Positions 8,079 to 17,985 are shown, counted from the first letter of the stretch. The stretch is 46,749 bases of DNA from an uncultured Verrucomicrobiae bacterium (GCA_938005615.1 CALLMV010000015.1:1-46749), one strand, 5' to 3'. The notes: a model not told the origin generated them from the sequence alone. Translations and numbers: made by a program.

Positions 8079-9266
8079 ATGCCAACGACGAAGCGAGACT
8101 ATTACGAGGTGTTAGGCGTTCCACGTTCGGCTACCGCTGATGAGATCAAGAAGGCTTACCGCAAGCTGGCAGTCAAGTTCCACCCCGACAAGAACCCAGG
8201 AGATAAGTCCGCCGAAGAGAAATTCAAGGAGCTTGGCGAGGCTTACGATGTGTTGTCAAACGATGAAAAGCGTGCCGCCTACGATCGTTTTGGTCATGCG
8301 GCATTCGGAAGTGGCGCAGGCGGAGCGGGTGGGCCTTTTGCGGGACGCACGACTGTGGATCCCTTCGATATTTTCCGAGAGGTGTTCAATGGCGGCGGTT
8401 TTGGCTCGCGTTCAGGCGGTAGCTCGATCTTTGACGAGATTCTAGGGGGGGCCAGCTCCAGTCGCACATCTCGTTCGACACAGGGAGAAGGTGCTGATCT
8501 TCGATACGACCTTCAAATTACCTTCGAAGAGGCCGTACGCGGCTGTAAAAAACAAATCACTGTGCGCAAGCTAGAAGTGTGCGATGCCTGCCACGGTTCA
8601 GGTGCTGAACCAGGGTCAAAAAAAATCACCTGTCCCACTTGTCATGGATCTGGGCAGATCAGGGCCTCTGTGGGTGGATTTATCACGATGATGCAAACGT
8701 GCCCACGTTGTCACGGTACTGGCCAGATCATCGAAAAACCCTGTGCGAAATGCGGCGGTACGGGCCGAGTGGAGCGGACTAAGACACTGCCCATAAACAT
8801 TCCTGCAGGGGTTGATGATGGCACGAGGCTGCGAGTCGCACGTGAGGGGGAAGCAGGTTTCCAAGGTGGAGAGCCTGGTGATTTATACGTCGTACTGCAC
8901 GTGGAAGACCACCCCATTTTCCAAAGGCAGGATCGAGATCTTTTTTGTGAGGTGCCAATTCCCTTTACTACTGCTGCTCTTGGCGGGGAAGTGGATGTTC
9001 CCACTCTTGACGGGCCGGCAACTGTGAAGGTGCCTGCAGGCACACAGACGGGGAAAATCCTGCGCCTCAGAGGACGCGGTGTCCCCTCACTGCGGGGCGG
9101 GCAGCCGGGGGACTTGAATGTGAGGGTGTTGATCGAAGTTCCGAGCAAGCTTTCTCCTGAGCAAAGAAAAGCGCTCGAGCATTTTGCTTCGCTTAACGAC
9201 AAAGACTCATACCCACAGAGAAAATCATTTTTTGAAAAGGCCAGAGCATTCTTTACCAAGCAATAA
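8079..9266 (+). CDS. dnaJ: Chaperone DnaJ
   Basis: A complete type I Hsp40 of 395 residues that delivers unfolded clients to DnaK and stimulates its ATPase. The J domain (1-70) contains [15 protein letters not shown] with the essential HPD. A Gly/Phe-rich linker follows (about 75-130). The zinc-binding domain carries four CxxCxGxG repeats: [24 protein letters not shown] and CAKCGGTG, all with intact cysteines. The C-terminal substrate-binding domain includes [17 protein letters not shown] and [19 protein letters not shown]. It follows grpE closely. A J-domain protein lacking zinc fingers (CbpA) can be ruled out. Confidence 0.96.
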   Translation: MPTTKRDYYEVLGVPRSATADEIKKAYRKLAVKFHPDKNPGDKSAEEKFKELGEAYDVLSNDEKRAAYDRFGHAAFGSGAGGAGGPFAGRTTVDPFDIFREVFNGGGFGSRSGGSSIFDEILGGASSSRTSRSTQGEGADLRYDLQITFEEAVRGCKKQITVRKLEVCDACHGSGAEPGSKKITCPTCHGSGQIRASVGGFITMMQTCPRCHGTGQIIEKPCAKCGGTGRVERTKTLPINIPAGVDDGTRLRVAREGEAGFQGGEPGDLYVVLHVEDHPIFQRQDRDLFCEVPIPFTTAALGGEVDVPTLDGPATVKVPAGTQTGKILRLRGRGVPSLRGGQPGDLNVRVLIEVPSKLSPEQRKALEHFASLNDKDSYPQRKSFFEKARAFFTKQ

Positions 9267-9305
9267 TTGACACCTGCGGGGCGTTAGAACAATCCTCTAC
9301 ACAAG

Positions 9306-11138
9306 ATGAGCAAACCCGATTCCGCGCCCTCTCCTGAAGAGGGTAAGCAAGGGTGGGGAAAAATCGTCGGCTTGCGGCTTTCCATGATTTTTCCGCTTCT
9401 TCAGCATATAGCCGGATACAACCGACAAAAATTTTTTGCTGATCTACGCGCAGCAGTTAACGGTGCCGCGCTAGCACTTCCGCAGGGGATGGCCTACGCG
9501 CTGATTGCCGGGTTGCCCATTCAAATGGGGCTTTTCGCTACAGCGATCGCGCCGCTGGTGAATGCTCTGTTGAGCCACTCGCGTCTGACAGCTGTGGGGC
9601 CAACCAATGCGACAGCTGTGATGGTAAGCGCGGGTCTTGTGGGTTTGGGGGCGCAATATGACAAGGTGGGTGTCATGCCGCTTTTTGTGGCGATGGTTGG
9701 CCTTCTTTTGATTGCTGGTGCTGTGCTTAGAGTGGCATCGCTATCTCAATTTATATCACGAACTGTGATCATCGGTTACGTCACGGTAGCTGCACTTTGG
9801 ATAATTTTAAAACAGGTGGGTCCGGTCGTGGGGGTGGATGTATCCCGATCAGTTTCTTTTTTTACGCAGTTGGGTAAAACGATTGTCGCACTAGGTGGGG
9901 TAAATTTTTGGGCTTTAGGTTCGGCGGCGTTTTCCTTTGTTGTGTGGCTTTTCTTTACTAACAAACTCCCGCAAATCCCCGCGCTTGCAGCATCCATTTT
10001 GGTATGTTCGGCTCTAATTGCTGCGTATGTGACTGTGGCGCCTGGGTTGAGTTGGCCACTTCCGGAATTGGTATATCTGGACGCCGTATCCATCAGCGAG
10101 TTGCGATTTACCTTACCTTTGCCAGACAGTAACTTGATTTCGTTGCTGGCGTTCCCGGCCCTGGCCGTTGCGTTTTTGGCTGCAATCGAGAATACCTCGA
10201 TGGCCAAGACAATAGCAGCTCGTAATGCAGAGAGTGTGGATCTGAATAGGGACATGTTTGCCCTGGGAGTGGCAAATGTGGCTTGTGCCTGCGCTAATTC
10301 GATGCCTGCTTCGGGCAGCCTCACCCGCTCGGCACTGAATGTGGCGTCAGGGGCGCAGACGCAATTTTCTTCATTGTTTTGCGGCTTGTTTTGTCTGATG
10401 GGCGCTGTAGTCCTGGGCCCGTTCACATCTTATGTTCCAGTGCCTGTTTTGGCGATGGCAGTAATTTGCATCGCTATTTCTTTAATAGATATTTCGAAGC
10501 TCCGTGTTGCCTACAACGCAACCCGCTCTGACATGGTAGTACTTTTAACCACATTTTTTGCGGGTTTGTTTGTGCGTTTGGATATTGCTATATTCATCGG
10601 TGTAGCTACCTCGATCGCTCTCTTTCTGCGTAAGGTCGGGCAGCCAGCTTTGGTGGAGTATTCCTTCGATGAACAAGGGCAGCTTCGAGAGATGCAGAGC
10701 AATGAAAATCGGGAACACCCGAGTATCTCCATCATTCACGTGGAGGGGGATCTTTTCTTTGGAAGCGCGGATTTGTTTCGAGACCATATCCGCAGAATTG
10801 CTGCCGACAATAGCCTGCGTGTGATTATTCTCAGGATGCGTAATGCGCGACACTTGGACGCAACAAGTGTGATGGCACTTCAGGAGTTGATCACTTATCT
10901 ACGACAGACAGACAGGTATCTGATCGTGAGTGGTGCGATGAAGGATGTTTATCGAGTTCTGAAAAATTCCGGTACCTTGGAGATGCTTGGCCGGGAAAAT
11001 GTGTTTATCGGTTCCACCCGTAATCCAAATCTGGCTACGCGAAATGCCTTGAAGCGTGCACGTGATTTGATTGGAGGTTCTGCCAACGTTCGCATCTACT
11101 TCGATCCGAATAAAAAACACCAAACATCCTCTAGCTAA
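9306..11138 (+). CDS. SulP-family anion transporter with C-terminal STAS domain
   Basis: A 610-residue inner-membrane protein of the SLC26/SulP family, which moves sulfate, bicarbonate or other anions. The membrane domain begins with DLRAAVNGAALALPQGMAYALIAGLP (quoted in part: the family motif ALALPQGMAYA) and GLFATAIAPLVNALLSHSR, and continues to about residue 440 with roughly 12 to 14 segments. PASGSLTRSALN is the conserved block after the eighth segment. A STAS domain follows (about 465-580; VEGDLFFGSADLF and DATSVMALQEL). The substrate cannot be told from sequence. It stands alone 39 bases after dnaJ and 53 before the ABC transporter, so shared transcription with either is possible but unproven. 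Confidence 0.9.
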   Translation: MSKPDSAPSPEEGKQGWGKIVGLRLSMIFPLLQHIAGYNRQKFFADLRAAVNGAALALPQGMAYALIAGLPIQMGLFATAIAPLVNALLSHSRLTAVGPTNATAVMVSAGLVGLGAQYDKVGVMPLFVAMVGLLLIAGAVLRVASLSQFISRTVIIGYVTVAALWIILKQVGPVVGVDVSRSVSFFTQLGKTIVALGGVNFWALGSAAFSFVVWLFFTNKLPQIPALAASILVCSALIAAYVTVAPGLSWPLPELVYLDAVSISELRFTLPLPDSNLISLLAFPALAVAFLAAIENTSMAKTIAARNAESVDLNRDMFALGVANVACACANSMPASGSLTRSALNVASGAQTQFSSLFCGLFCLMGAVVLGPFTSYVPVPVLAMAVICIAISLIDISKLRVAYNATRSDMVVLLTTFFAGLFVRLDIAIFIGVATSIALFLRKVGQPALVEYSFDEQGQLREMQSNENREHPSISIIHVEGDLFFGSADLFRDHIRRIAADNSLRVIILRMRNARHLDATSVMALQELITYLRQTDRYLIVSGAMKDVYRVLKNSGTLEMLGRENVFIGSTRNPNLATRNALKRARDLIGGSANVRIYFDPNKKHQTSSS

Positions 11139-11191
11139 GTACTGCGATTCGCGAAAAATAGCCCTATTTCGTGATTTAAGCTTGTCCCAAG

Positions 11192-12649
11192 TTGCAACTA
11201 TTCATAAACATTCCTCAGGTGTTAGGCATATCGGCCAGACGAGTCGGGCATTCTTCAGTAACACTTGCAGCGTTACCAATTGTTACGTTTCTGTTACAGT
11301 TTACCCCTCTCTCATTAATCGCCTTGGATGAGTTGATCATAGTCTCTCCCCACTGGGAAGGAATTCAGTATGAATTTGGACTCGCCTTCGAGGAGCATTA
11401 CCGGTCGAAAACGGGGCGCCGAGTAAAGATCCGCTGGCGCAACATCGGCGGTACTTCAACAATCCAAAAAGCGTTGAATGCCGAGTTCGATCAGACGGGT
11501 GGCAGGACGGCGGGTATAGATGTGTTTTTCGGGGGTGGTATGGACCCGTTTGAGGCGCAACTCAAACTCGGCCAATTAGTGGCACACACACCGCCAGAAC
11601 ACATTTTCTCCGCACTTCCTGCTGAAGTTGCGGGCGCGTCTCTGCGTGATCCGGATAATCACTACTTTGCAGCAGCACTTTCCTCTTTTGGAATTTTGGA
11701 GAACAAGAGGGTAGTAGAGAAATTAGGTTTGCCTCCGGTGAATACCTGGAAGGATCTCGCCAGACCAGAGCTATTTTCATGGGTATCTTCCGCAGACCCT
11801 CGAAAATCCGGCTCTGTGCACATGATTTATGAAATCATTTTGCAATTTTACGGTTGGGAAAAGGGCTGGGAGATCATCTTAGGTTTTAGCGGGAATGTGC
11901 GTTCATTTTTACAGACCAGCTCGGCACCCACCAAGGAAGTATCTGTTGGCGATGTGGCTTACGCTGTCACGATAGACATCAACGGCATGACCCAACAAGC
12001 GTTTATTGGGCCGGAGAATTTGCGTTTTTTTATTCCCCGCGGGGTATCTGTGATAAACGGCGATGGAATCGCAATCCTCAAGGGAGCACCAAACTTGGAT
12101 ATGGCCCGCGAGTTTTTAAATTTCGTGCTGTCCGAGAAAGGGCAGCGTCTTTGGATGATTCCCCGCGGCCAGCCGGGTGGGCCGGTGAAGTTTGATATCT
12201 CACGGATGTCTGTGTTGCCACAGCTTTATGAAGGCGATTTGACCCAACTGCTGGTGCCGATTAATCCTTTTCGCGAAGCGGAGAGCATTGCATTCAACAA
12301 TTCATTGAGTTCCAAACGCTGGCGTGTGATAGACGGCCTGATTGGTAATACAATAATTGATGTTCATTCGCATTTGCGAAGAGCGTGGCGAGAGATCCAC
12401 TCTCTGCCCATTGAACTTCGTAGTGAATTGTTGGCAGAGTTTTCGGCACCATTTGCGACCGAGAACGAAATTAATGAAATAGCCACTTGGTGGGGCGACA
12501 CCGTACGGCGCGGTAGGCAAAATAACGCGTGGATGGCAACTGCAGTGCGCCGCTATCAGCACATTACTGATAAAGCAAGGCGGCTTCGCAGAGATCATTT
12601 AGCCGCTCAGCCGACCGACAGATATCTCGTTCAGAATACAGGTTCATGA
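11192..12649 (+). CDS. ABC transporter substrate-binding protein, Fe(III)-type, with long C-terminal extension
   Basis: A periplasmic binding protein of the extracellular solute-binding family that serves ferric iron and related importers. A hydrophobic signal segment (SVTLAALPIVTFLLQFTPLSL) precedes the mature part that starts near DELIIVSPHWEG. Family features include DVFFGGGMDPF, VNTWKDLARPE, ADPRKSGSVHM and GDGIAILKGAPNLDMAREFLNFVLSEKG in pieces. At 485 residues it is about 130 longer than usual binding proteins; the extra part (from about residue 365) is helical and charged. The start is uncertain: TTG 11192 is the first in frame, and a GTG at 11219 would suit the signal peptide better. 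Its TGA overlaps the ATG of the ATPase gene in an ATGA. The bound substrate is inferred from the family, not proven. Confidence 0.85.
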   Translation: MQLFINIPQVLGISARRVGHSSVTLAALPIVTFLLQFTPLSLIALDELIIVSPHWEGIQYEFGLAFEEHYRSKTGRRVKIRWRNIGGTSTIQKALNAEFDQTGGRTAGIDVFFGGGMDPFEAQLKLGQLVAHTPPEHIFSALPAEVAGASLRDPDNHYFAAALSSFGILENKRVVEKLGLPPVNTWKDLARPELFSWVSSADPRKSGSVHMIYEIILQFYGWEKGWEIILGFSGNVRSFLQTSSAPTKEVSVGDVAYAVTIDINGMTQQAFIGPENLRFFIPRGVSVINGDGIAILKGAPNLDMAREFLNFVLSEKGQRLWMIPRGQPGGPVKFDISRMSVLPQLYEGDLTQLLVPINPFREAESIAFNNSLSSKRWRVIDGLIGNTIIDVHSHLRRAWREIHSLPIELRSELLAEFSAPFATENEINEIATWWGDTVRRGRQNNAWMATAVRRYQHITDKARRLRRDHLAAQPTDRYLVQNTGS

Positions 12650-13653
12650 AAATCATACTCGAAAAAGTTGTAAAACGTTTCGGAGAAACGGTCATCGTAA
12701 AGGGCGCCGACCTTACTATCGAAGACGGAGAAATGTTTTTTCTGCTCGGCCCCTCTGGCTGTGGCAAGACTACCATCCTGAGAATGCTTGCCGGGTTCTA
12801 CGACCCAGAGGAGGGCCGTATTCTCTTTGGTGATAAAAATATCATTGGGACACCGCCCTACTTGAGAAATACTGCACTGGTGTTTCAAAATTATGCTGTA
12901 TGGCCACATATGAGTGTTTTCGAAAATGTCGCTTATGGATTGCGAGTACGTCAGGTCAAAGGTCCTGAGTTAGATAAGCGCGTAAACGCCGCTCTGGCCC
13001 AAGTAAAAATGTCACACCTGTCTGAGAGGAAGCCTTCGCAGCTCTCGGGTGGTCAGCAACAGCGAGTCGCGCTGGCGCGTGCTATCGTGGTAAATCCCGA
13101 CTTGTTGCTCTTCGATGAACCCCTTTCCAATCTCGATGCCAAACTCCGTATTGAAATGCGGGACCAGATCAAGCGCCTCCATGCACAGACTCGCATGACA
13201 TCACTCTATGTTACACACGACCAGGAAGAGGCCCTCTCCCTGGCGACTCGAATCGCAGTGATGAACGCAGGAATCATCCAACAAACCGGGACACCGACGG
13301 AAATCTACAACAAGCCTGCAAATGCATTCGTCGCTTCTTTTATCGGTGAGATGAACTTCATCCCTCATACCTCAAAGCTGGGACAGGCACTCCATGTTCC
13401 GGAAGGGAAAAAAATTGGCGTACGCCCCGAACATGTGCGTGTTAGTCCCCAGCGGGACCTTCCACTACATGGTACGGTACTGATTTCAACTTACCTCGGC
13501 AGTAAAAATGAGCTGACGATTAAAACGCTCGAAGGTGAGGAGATCCGTGCCTGGTCGCCGGAGTTTATTCCAGAAGGCTCTTCCGTGACTTTTGCCGTGC
13601 CGGATAACCACATGCACTTTTATCCGATTGACGATCCCGTCGCCAGCCACTGA
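12646..13653 (+). CDS. ABC transporter ATP-binding protein (FbpC/PotA-like)
   Basis: The 335-residue ATPase subunit energises uptake at the cytoplasmic face. Walker A is GPSGCGKTT near residue 38, the signature is LSGGQQQRVALARA, Walker B is LLLFDEPLSNLDAKLR and the H-loop is YVTHDQEEA. The region after residue 235 is a TOBE-like domain (KKIGVRPEHVRVSP) as found in iron, polyamine and maltose importers. It overlaps the binding-protein gene by four bases and lies three bases before the permease gene, so the three genes form one operon with coupled translation. Confidence 0.94.
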   Translation: MKIILEKVVKRFGETVIVKGADLTIEDGEMFFLLGPSGCGKTTILRMLAGFYDPEEGRILFGDKNIIGTPPYLRNTALVFQNYAVWPHMSVFENVAYGLRVRQVKGPELDKRVNAALAQVKMSHLSERKPSQLSGGQQQRVALARAIVVNPDLLLFDEPLSNLDAKLRIEMRDQIKRLHAQTRMTSLYVTHDQEEALSLATRIAVMNAGIIQQTGTPTEIYNKPANAFVASFIGEMNFIPHTSKLGQALHVPEGKKIGVRPEHVRVSPQRDLPLHGTVLISTYLGSKNELTIKTLEGEEIRAWSPEFIPEGSSVTFAVPDNHMHFYPIDDPVASH

Positions 13654-13656
13654 GCC

Positions 13657-15336
13657 ATGAAACTTTTTCTTTTACCCCTAATCGTTCTGTTTTTTATTGC
13701 CTTTTTGCTTTACCCTCTTGGGATACTGCTCGGGCAATCCTTCTTTGTAGAAGGGCGAATATCTTTTGATTATTTTCGTATAATCCTTGAGAATCCATTT
13801 TACCGCGATTGCTTCATTAACTCTCTCATGATCGGGGCTTGGACCACGGTGATTTGTCTGGCGATATGCATCCCTCTCGCCTACGTCTTTCTGCGGTTCA
13901 ACTTTCCCGGAAAGCTGATCTTCAACACGCTGATTCTTGTGCCATTGATATTGCCCCCATTCGTTGGGGCAATTGGTTTGAAGCAGGTACTTTCACGATT
14001 TGGATCGCTCAATCTGTTTTTGGCCGAGCTGGGCCTAGTGAATCTTGCAAATCCACCGGACTGGTTTGGTGCAGGTGGTTTCGTTGGCATCATATTTCTG
14101 GAAGTCATTCATTTTTTTCCGATTCTCTTTCTCTCTGTGCAAGCTGCTCTGGCGAACGTGGACCCGTCACTACGCGATGCAGCCGCGAACCTAGGTGCCA
14201 CTCCTATGAGGATTTTTCGCACGGTGACGGTACCGCTGGCGATGCCTGGCATTTTTGCGGGCAGCAGTATTGTTTTTGTGGCGTCTTTCACTGACCTTGG
14301 CGCACCACTCATCTTTGATTTTCAGACCACTGTGCCTACGCAAATTTTCAACATGATTAATGAACCGGATAATCCTGTAGGATATGCATTGGTCGTGATG
14401 ACTCTTCTCATAGTCTCCGTGCTCTTTATCCTGGGCAAAAAACTTGGTGAGGGCAACTACGCAATGCTAGGGAGGAGCGCCTCATACGACAGCACAATCC
14501 ATCTGAAGGGGGCCGCGGCGTGGTTGGTCACTGCAGCCATCAGCGTTTTGCTTTTAATTGCCTGCCTACCTCATCTGGGTGTGATCCTCACGAGTTTCTC
14601 CGCTCGCTGGTTTATGAGTGTTTTGCCACAGGAGTACTCGCTGCAATTCTATAAAGAAGTGTTTACTTTGGATTTGACAACAATTTCGATGCGTAACTCG
14701 CTCTTTTACGCCACATGCTCTGCCGCGCTTGATGCAGTGCTCGGGGTGCTGATAGCGTACTTATTGGTGCGAGAAAAGTTTGTGGGAAAGACACTGCTGG
14801 ATGTTCTGGCTATGGTTCCTCTGGCGTTGCCGGGTCTGGTGATTGCGTTTGCCTACTATGTCGCCTTTATCCGCGAGCCATTTGGTGGAGGTGTGCTAGA
14901 TCCTCGGCAAAATCCGACCCTAATCCTTATCATTGCTTACGCGATCAATCGACTCCCGTATATTGTTCGTGCAGCTTACGCCGGTTTGCAACAGACAAGT
15001 GTCTCCCTCGAGGAGGCAAGTGCAAATCTCGGTGCACGGCCCTTGCAGACCATACTCAAAATTACCTTGCCACTCATCGCTGCAAATATCATCGCAGGAA
15101 CAATCATGACATTTTCCTTTGCGATGCTCGACGTCTCCAGCGGTATGGTGCTTGCACAAGAGCGAAATTTCTTCCCATTCACCAAAGCCATCTTCGAGTT
15201 GATGGGCCGAATTACACCCACAGCTCCTGCGATTGCTTGTGCGATGGGGGTGTTGGCGATGTTATTTCTGGCCTTGTGCCTGTGGGGTGCCAGCAAACTG
15301 CTGGGTCAGAAGATGGGCCAGTTGTTTAAAGCATAA
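13657..15336 (+). CDS. ABC transporter permease, two fused membrane domains (FbpB-like)
   Basis: This 559-residue membrane protein carries two copies of the binding-protein-dependent permease domain in one chain, as in FbpB-type ferric importers. Each half has the cytoplasmic EAA loop that docks on the ATPase: DAAANLGATPMRIFRTVTVP near residue 175 and EEASANLGARPLQTILKI near residue 450. There are about six membrane segments per half. With the adjacent binding protein and ATPase, it makes a complete importer (two ATPases, one double permease). Fe(III) is the commonest substrate of this architecture, but thiamine and phosphonate importers are built the same way. Confidence 0.92.
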   Translation: MKLFLLPLIVLFFIAFLLYPLGILLGQSFFVEGRISFDYFRIILENPFYRDCFINSLMIGAWTTVICLAICIPLAYVFLRFNFPGKLIFNTLILVPLILPPFVGAIGLKQVLSRFGSLNLFLAELGLVNLANPPDWFGAGGFVGIIFLEVIHFFPILFLSVQAALANVDPSLRDAAANLGATPMRIFRTVTVPLAMPGIFAGSSIVFVASFTDLGAPLIFDFQTTVPTQIFNMINEPDNPVGYALVVMTLLIVSVLFILGKKLGEGNYAMLGRSASYDSTIHLKGAAAWLVTAAISVLLLIACLPHLGVILTSFSARWFMSVLPQEYSLQFYKEVFTLDLTTISMRNSLFYATCSAALDAVLGVLIAYLLVREKFVGKTLLDVLAMVPLALPGLVIAFAYYVAFIREPFGGGVLDPRQNPTLILIIAYAINRLPYIVRAAYAGLQQTSVSLEEASANLGARPLQTILKITLPLIAANIIAGTIMTFSFAMLDVSSGMVLAQERNFFPFTKAIFELMGRITPTAPAIACAMGVLAMLFLALCLWGASKLLGQKMGQLFKA

Positions 15337-15440
15337 TTGAGGGGAATCTGCGCTCTCTGAGTGCTGACTCTGATTATACTTGGAAGAGCAATCTGGGGTT
15401 CAATAATTTATATAATTTATTAACAAACGATCCTCGAGAA

Positions 15441-16052
15441 ATGAATCACAATCCCCGTGTAGTGCTGGTGCCCGGCATCTGGGACCGGATCCAAACCATG
15501 AACAAACTAGGAGGAGTCCTGGAAAGTCAAGGATGTCAAGTTTCTTACTTCAGCTACGATAATTCTGGAGCCACATCAATTCAAGAGTCTGCGGCACTAC
15601 TTGCAGATTTCCTTACTCAGCTTGAGAAGCCACCCGTTCCTGGTGATGGAGGTCTTCCTCACGTCGTAGGCTTCAGCATGGGAGGGCTCGTCGTTCGCGC
15701 TGCACTTACTTTACACAGAGCCCCTGTGCGTAGTGCAGTTTTTCTCCACAGCCCACATCACGGGAGCTTGAATGCCTGGCTGCTGCCACATCTGCCTGCA
15801 GTTCGTGAGATGATACCTGGTTCTGAATTTCTTCGACGACTACAAGTACAGAAGCTTAAATGTCCGACTCTTGCGATGTGGTGTCCAGGCGATCTGATGG
15901 TGGTGCCTGGACGAAGTGCTTTGATGGAGGCTGCTACTCGTACGGTTTGCTGCCGAGTGCCGGCGCATGTGTGGCCCCTTGTGTCGCAACGGTTGCAAAG
16001 ATTAGTTTACAGGTTCATCAGGCGCTGCGAAGCAATGCCTCTGCGGGATTAA
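15441..16052 (+). CDS. Alpha/beta hydrolase, lipase-like
   Basis: A compact 203-residue alpha/beta hydrolase. The oxyanion region is VLVPGIWD at residues 7-14, the nucleophile elbow is VVGFSMGGLVVRAAL with Ser near residue 78, the acid is probably the Asp in WCPGDLMVVPG near residue 150 and the base the His in VPAHVW near residue 178. HSPHHGS after the nucleophile region resembles the PGAP1/class 2 lipase group, so ester hydrolysis is likely; the substrate is unknown. No signal peptide is visible, suggesting a cytosolic protein. It stands between the ABC operon and a LysR gene on the same strand, 104 bases after the permease and 51 before the regulator. Confidence 0.75.
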   Translation: MNHNPRVVLVPGIWDRIQTMNKLGGVLESQGCQVSYFSYDNSGATSIQESAALLADFLTQLEKPPVPGDGGLPHVVGFSMGGLVVRAALTLHRAPVRSAVFLHSPHHGSLNAWLLPHLPAVREMIPGSEFLRRLQVQKLKCPTLAMWCPGDLMVVPGRSALMEAATRTVCCRVPAHVWPLVSQRLQRLVYRFIRRCEAMPLRD

Positions 16053-16103
16053 GATCACTGAAAAAGGATTGTCTGTTCCCAAGCGCGGGTCAGCATTTGA
16101 ATC

Positions 16104-16997
16104 GTGATTAACATCCATCATCTAGAATTGTTTTACTACGTTGCTCGTTATGGGGGAATTACCGAGGCCGTGCGGAAAATTCCTTATGGAATTCAACAGC
16201 CTGCGGTGAGTAGCCAGGTGCAGCAATTGGAGGAATCACTGGGAGTACGTCTTTTTCAACGACGCCCATTTTTACTTACGCCTGCGGGGGAAGAGTTGTT
16301 CGGATTTATTGCCCCCTTTTTTAATCAATTGCCACGTATTGCAGAGAAGTTATCTGCATCCGGGGCGAGGCATCTGCGTCTAGCAGCTTCAGGCCCAGCA
16401 CTACGCGACCATCTGCCCGGGTTGTTGATAAAGTTGCGAGAGCAGTGCCCACAGCTTCAGCTCAGTTTGCGTGAAGTTAATGATGAAGATGCTTGGAAAT
16501 TGCTCTTGGCGCAGGAAATTGACTTAGCGATTACTTTAATCGACCGAGCTCCCAAAGGTCTTAGGGCACAGCCACTCCTGAAGCTGACTCCTGCCTTGGT
16601 AATCGTTGAGACAGAAGCAAACAAATACCGAGACCTCGAAGCAATTCTCGGGTCAATTTCTTCCGGGCATCTTCCCGTCATCTCATTACCCATCAGGGAA
16701 AGGCTCTGCCAAGTTTTTGCGGCATTCATGCGCCGCTCGGGATACGAGTGGTCTCCCATCATTGAGACTTTTTCCTTTGATTTGATCCACACTTATGCAT
16801 TGCATGGATTTGGCGCAGGTCTGACTCTGGATACTCCCGCAATGCTTGTGCCTGAAGGCTTGAAAAAATTTTCTCTTAGACAAGCAGAAAAACTGACGCT
16901 TGGAGCTCTCTGGCAGGGGCAAATCGGTAAACTGGCAAAAGAGCTACTTGAATCAGCGGAATCATTGGTGCGTGAATTCGAACGGAATTCACCCTAG
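16104..16997 (+). CDS. LysR-family transcriptional regulator
   Basis: A 297-residue LysR-type regulator. The N-terminal helix-turn-helix spans about residues 1-62 (INIHHLELFYYVARYGGITE; QQPAVSSQVQQLEESLGVRLFQRR in pieces), followed by a linker helix and a periplasmic-binding-like effector domain. The start is GTG 16104. Unusually for the family it has an insertion-like IPYGIQQPAVS instead of the simple LNISQPALS in the recognition helix region. LysR genes usually control a neighbouring gene; the hydrolase immediately upstream on the same strand is the only candidate close by, but LysR targets are more often divergent, so the target is unclear. Confidence 0.9.
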   Translation: MINIHHLELFYYVARYGGITEAVRKIPYGIQQPAVSSQVQQLEESLGVRLFQRRPFLLTPAGEELFGFIAPFFNQLPRIAEKLSASGARHLRLAASGPALRDHLPGLLIKLREQCPQLQLSLREVNDEDAWKLLLAQEIDLAITLIDRAPKGLRAQPLLKLTPALVIVETEANKYRDLEAILGSISSGHLPVISLPIRERLCQVFAAFMRRSGYEWSPIIETFSFDLIHTYALHGFGAGLTLDTPAMLVPEGLKKFSLRQAEKLTLGALWQGQIGKLAKELLESAESLVREFERNSP

Positions 16998-17097
16998 GCA
17001 CTCACTACTTATCAAGGTCGGAAGAACTGAGTTGCGGCTAGTTAAATTCTGCCAGGGATTGACAAGCACATCTGTATGTTTAGAACATTTCACTTAC

Positions 17098-17174
17098 GGC
17101 GACCGTAGCTCAGTTGGTAGAGCCCCAGATTGTGGCTCTGGTTGTCGCGGGTTCGAGCCCCGTCGGTCGCCCCA
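17098..17174 (+). tRNA. tRNA-His (anticodon GTG)
   Basis: The cloverleaf folds completely. The acceptor stem GCGACCG (17099-17105) pairs with CGGTCGC (17164-17170). An extra G at -1 (17098) faces C73 (17171), the special identity element of tRNA-His. The anticodon arm is CCAGA-TTGTGGC-TCTGG with anticodon GTG, and the T arm has GTTCGAG. CCA is encoded at 17172-17174. It stands alone between the LysR and SGNH genes. Confidence 0.95.
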
Positions 17175-17241
17175 CATTTGCTTAAAGACTGGCGTTCGAA
17201 TTTGCGTTTGTGTTCCGTGGATTGTTTGATAATAGAAGCCG

Positions 17242-17871
17242 ATGTTAATTCAGTCTAACGATCACATATTATTTTACGGAGACAGCATTACGGATTGCTC
17301 GCGCACCGTAAAAATCAACAACCTGGAAGAGTTAGGATGCGGATATGTAAACCTTTTGGCCGCAGCATTAAAGGCGGATCTCCCGGATTACAATTTGCGT
17401 ATCACCAATCGTGGAATTTCCGGCAACAGAGTCTATGATCTGGCTGAGAGATTAGAGACGGATGTGATTGCTGAGGAGCCGACAGTGATTTCCATCCTGA
17501 TTGGTGTGAATGATACGTTGCGCACACTAGATAGCAAAATGCCTTCGCCGATTGATAAGTTTCAGGAATGTTACTCGCAAATGCTGGTGAGGCTTCGCGA
17601 TGCGCTGGACCCTACGATAATTTTGATTGAGCCGTTCTTGTTGGATTGCCGTGAGGATTATCCTAAAATGCGTGAGGATCTTAATCCGCGTATTGAGGTA
17701 GTGCGTCGGCTAGCTCGTGAGTTTCATTGCGATCTGTTGCCGCTCGATAGCATTTTTGCCCGGGCGTGCACTTGGCAGAGTCCGTCTTACTGGGCCCCGG
17801 ATGCTGTGCATCCTTCTTTGGCTGGGCATGGTTTAATTGCCCGGCATTGGCTGGACCTGGCCTACGAGTGA
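17242..17871 (+). CDS. SGNH/GDSL-family hydrolase
   Basis: A 209-residue esterase of the SGNH hydrolase fold. All four blocks are seen: FYGDSITD near residue 10 (nucleophilic Ser), NRGISGNRVYDLA near residue 55 (oxyanion Gly), ILIGVNDT near residue 88 (Asn), and PDAVHPSLAGH near residue 190 (Asp and His of the triad). No signal peptide is present, so it is probably cytosolic. Members of this bacterial group deacetylate sugars or hydrolyse lysophospholipids; the substrate here is unknown. It follows tRNA-His and is convergent with topB across a 437-bp AT-rich gap. Confidence 0.85.
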   Translation: MLIQSNDHILFYGDSITDCSRTVKINNLEELGCGYVNLLAAALKADLPDYNLRITNRGISGNRVYDLAERLETDVIAEEPTVISILIGVNDTLRTLDSKMPSPIDKFQECYSQMLVRLRDALDPTIILIEPFLLDCREDYPKMREDLNPRIEVVRRLAREFHCDLLPLDSIFARACTWQSPSYWAPDAVHPSLAGHGLIARHWLDLAYE

Positions 17872-17906
17872 GGATTCTCCAGCTCGGGCGAGCACTCATT
17901 TTTTTT
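17866..17906 (+). terminator. Possible rho-independent terminator after the SGNH gene
   Basis: GAGTG (17866-17870) can pair with CACTC (17893-17897), with a nested GCTC/GAGC, and eight T residues follow at 17899-17906. The stem is short and starts inside the stop codon region, so this is a weak call. Confidence 0.3.
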
Positions 17907-17985
17907 AATCTAGTAAAGACGTATTTTCGTTCCTTTAAGGTGTGGCAAGGACGGGCTTTTAAGCAATGAATTCTAGTAATATTAA

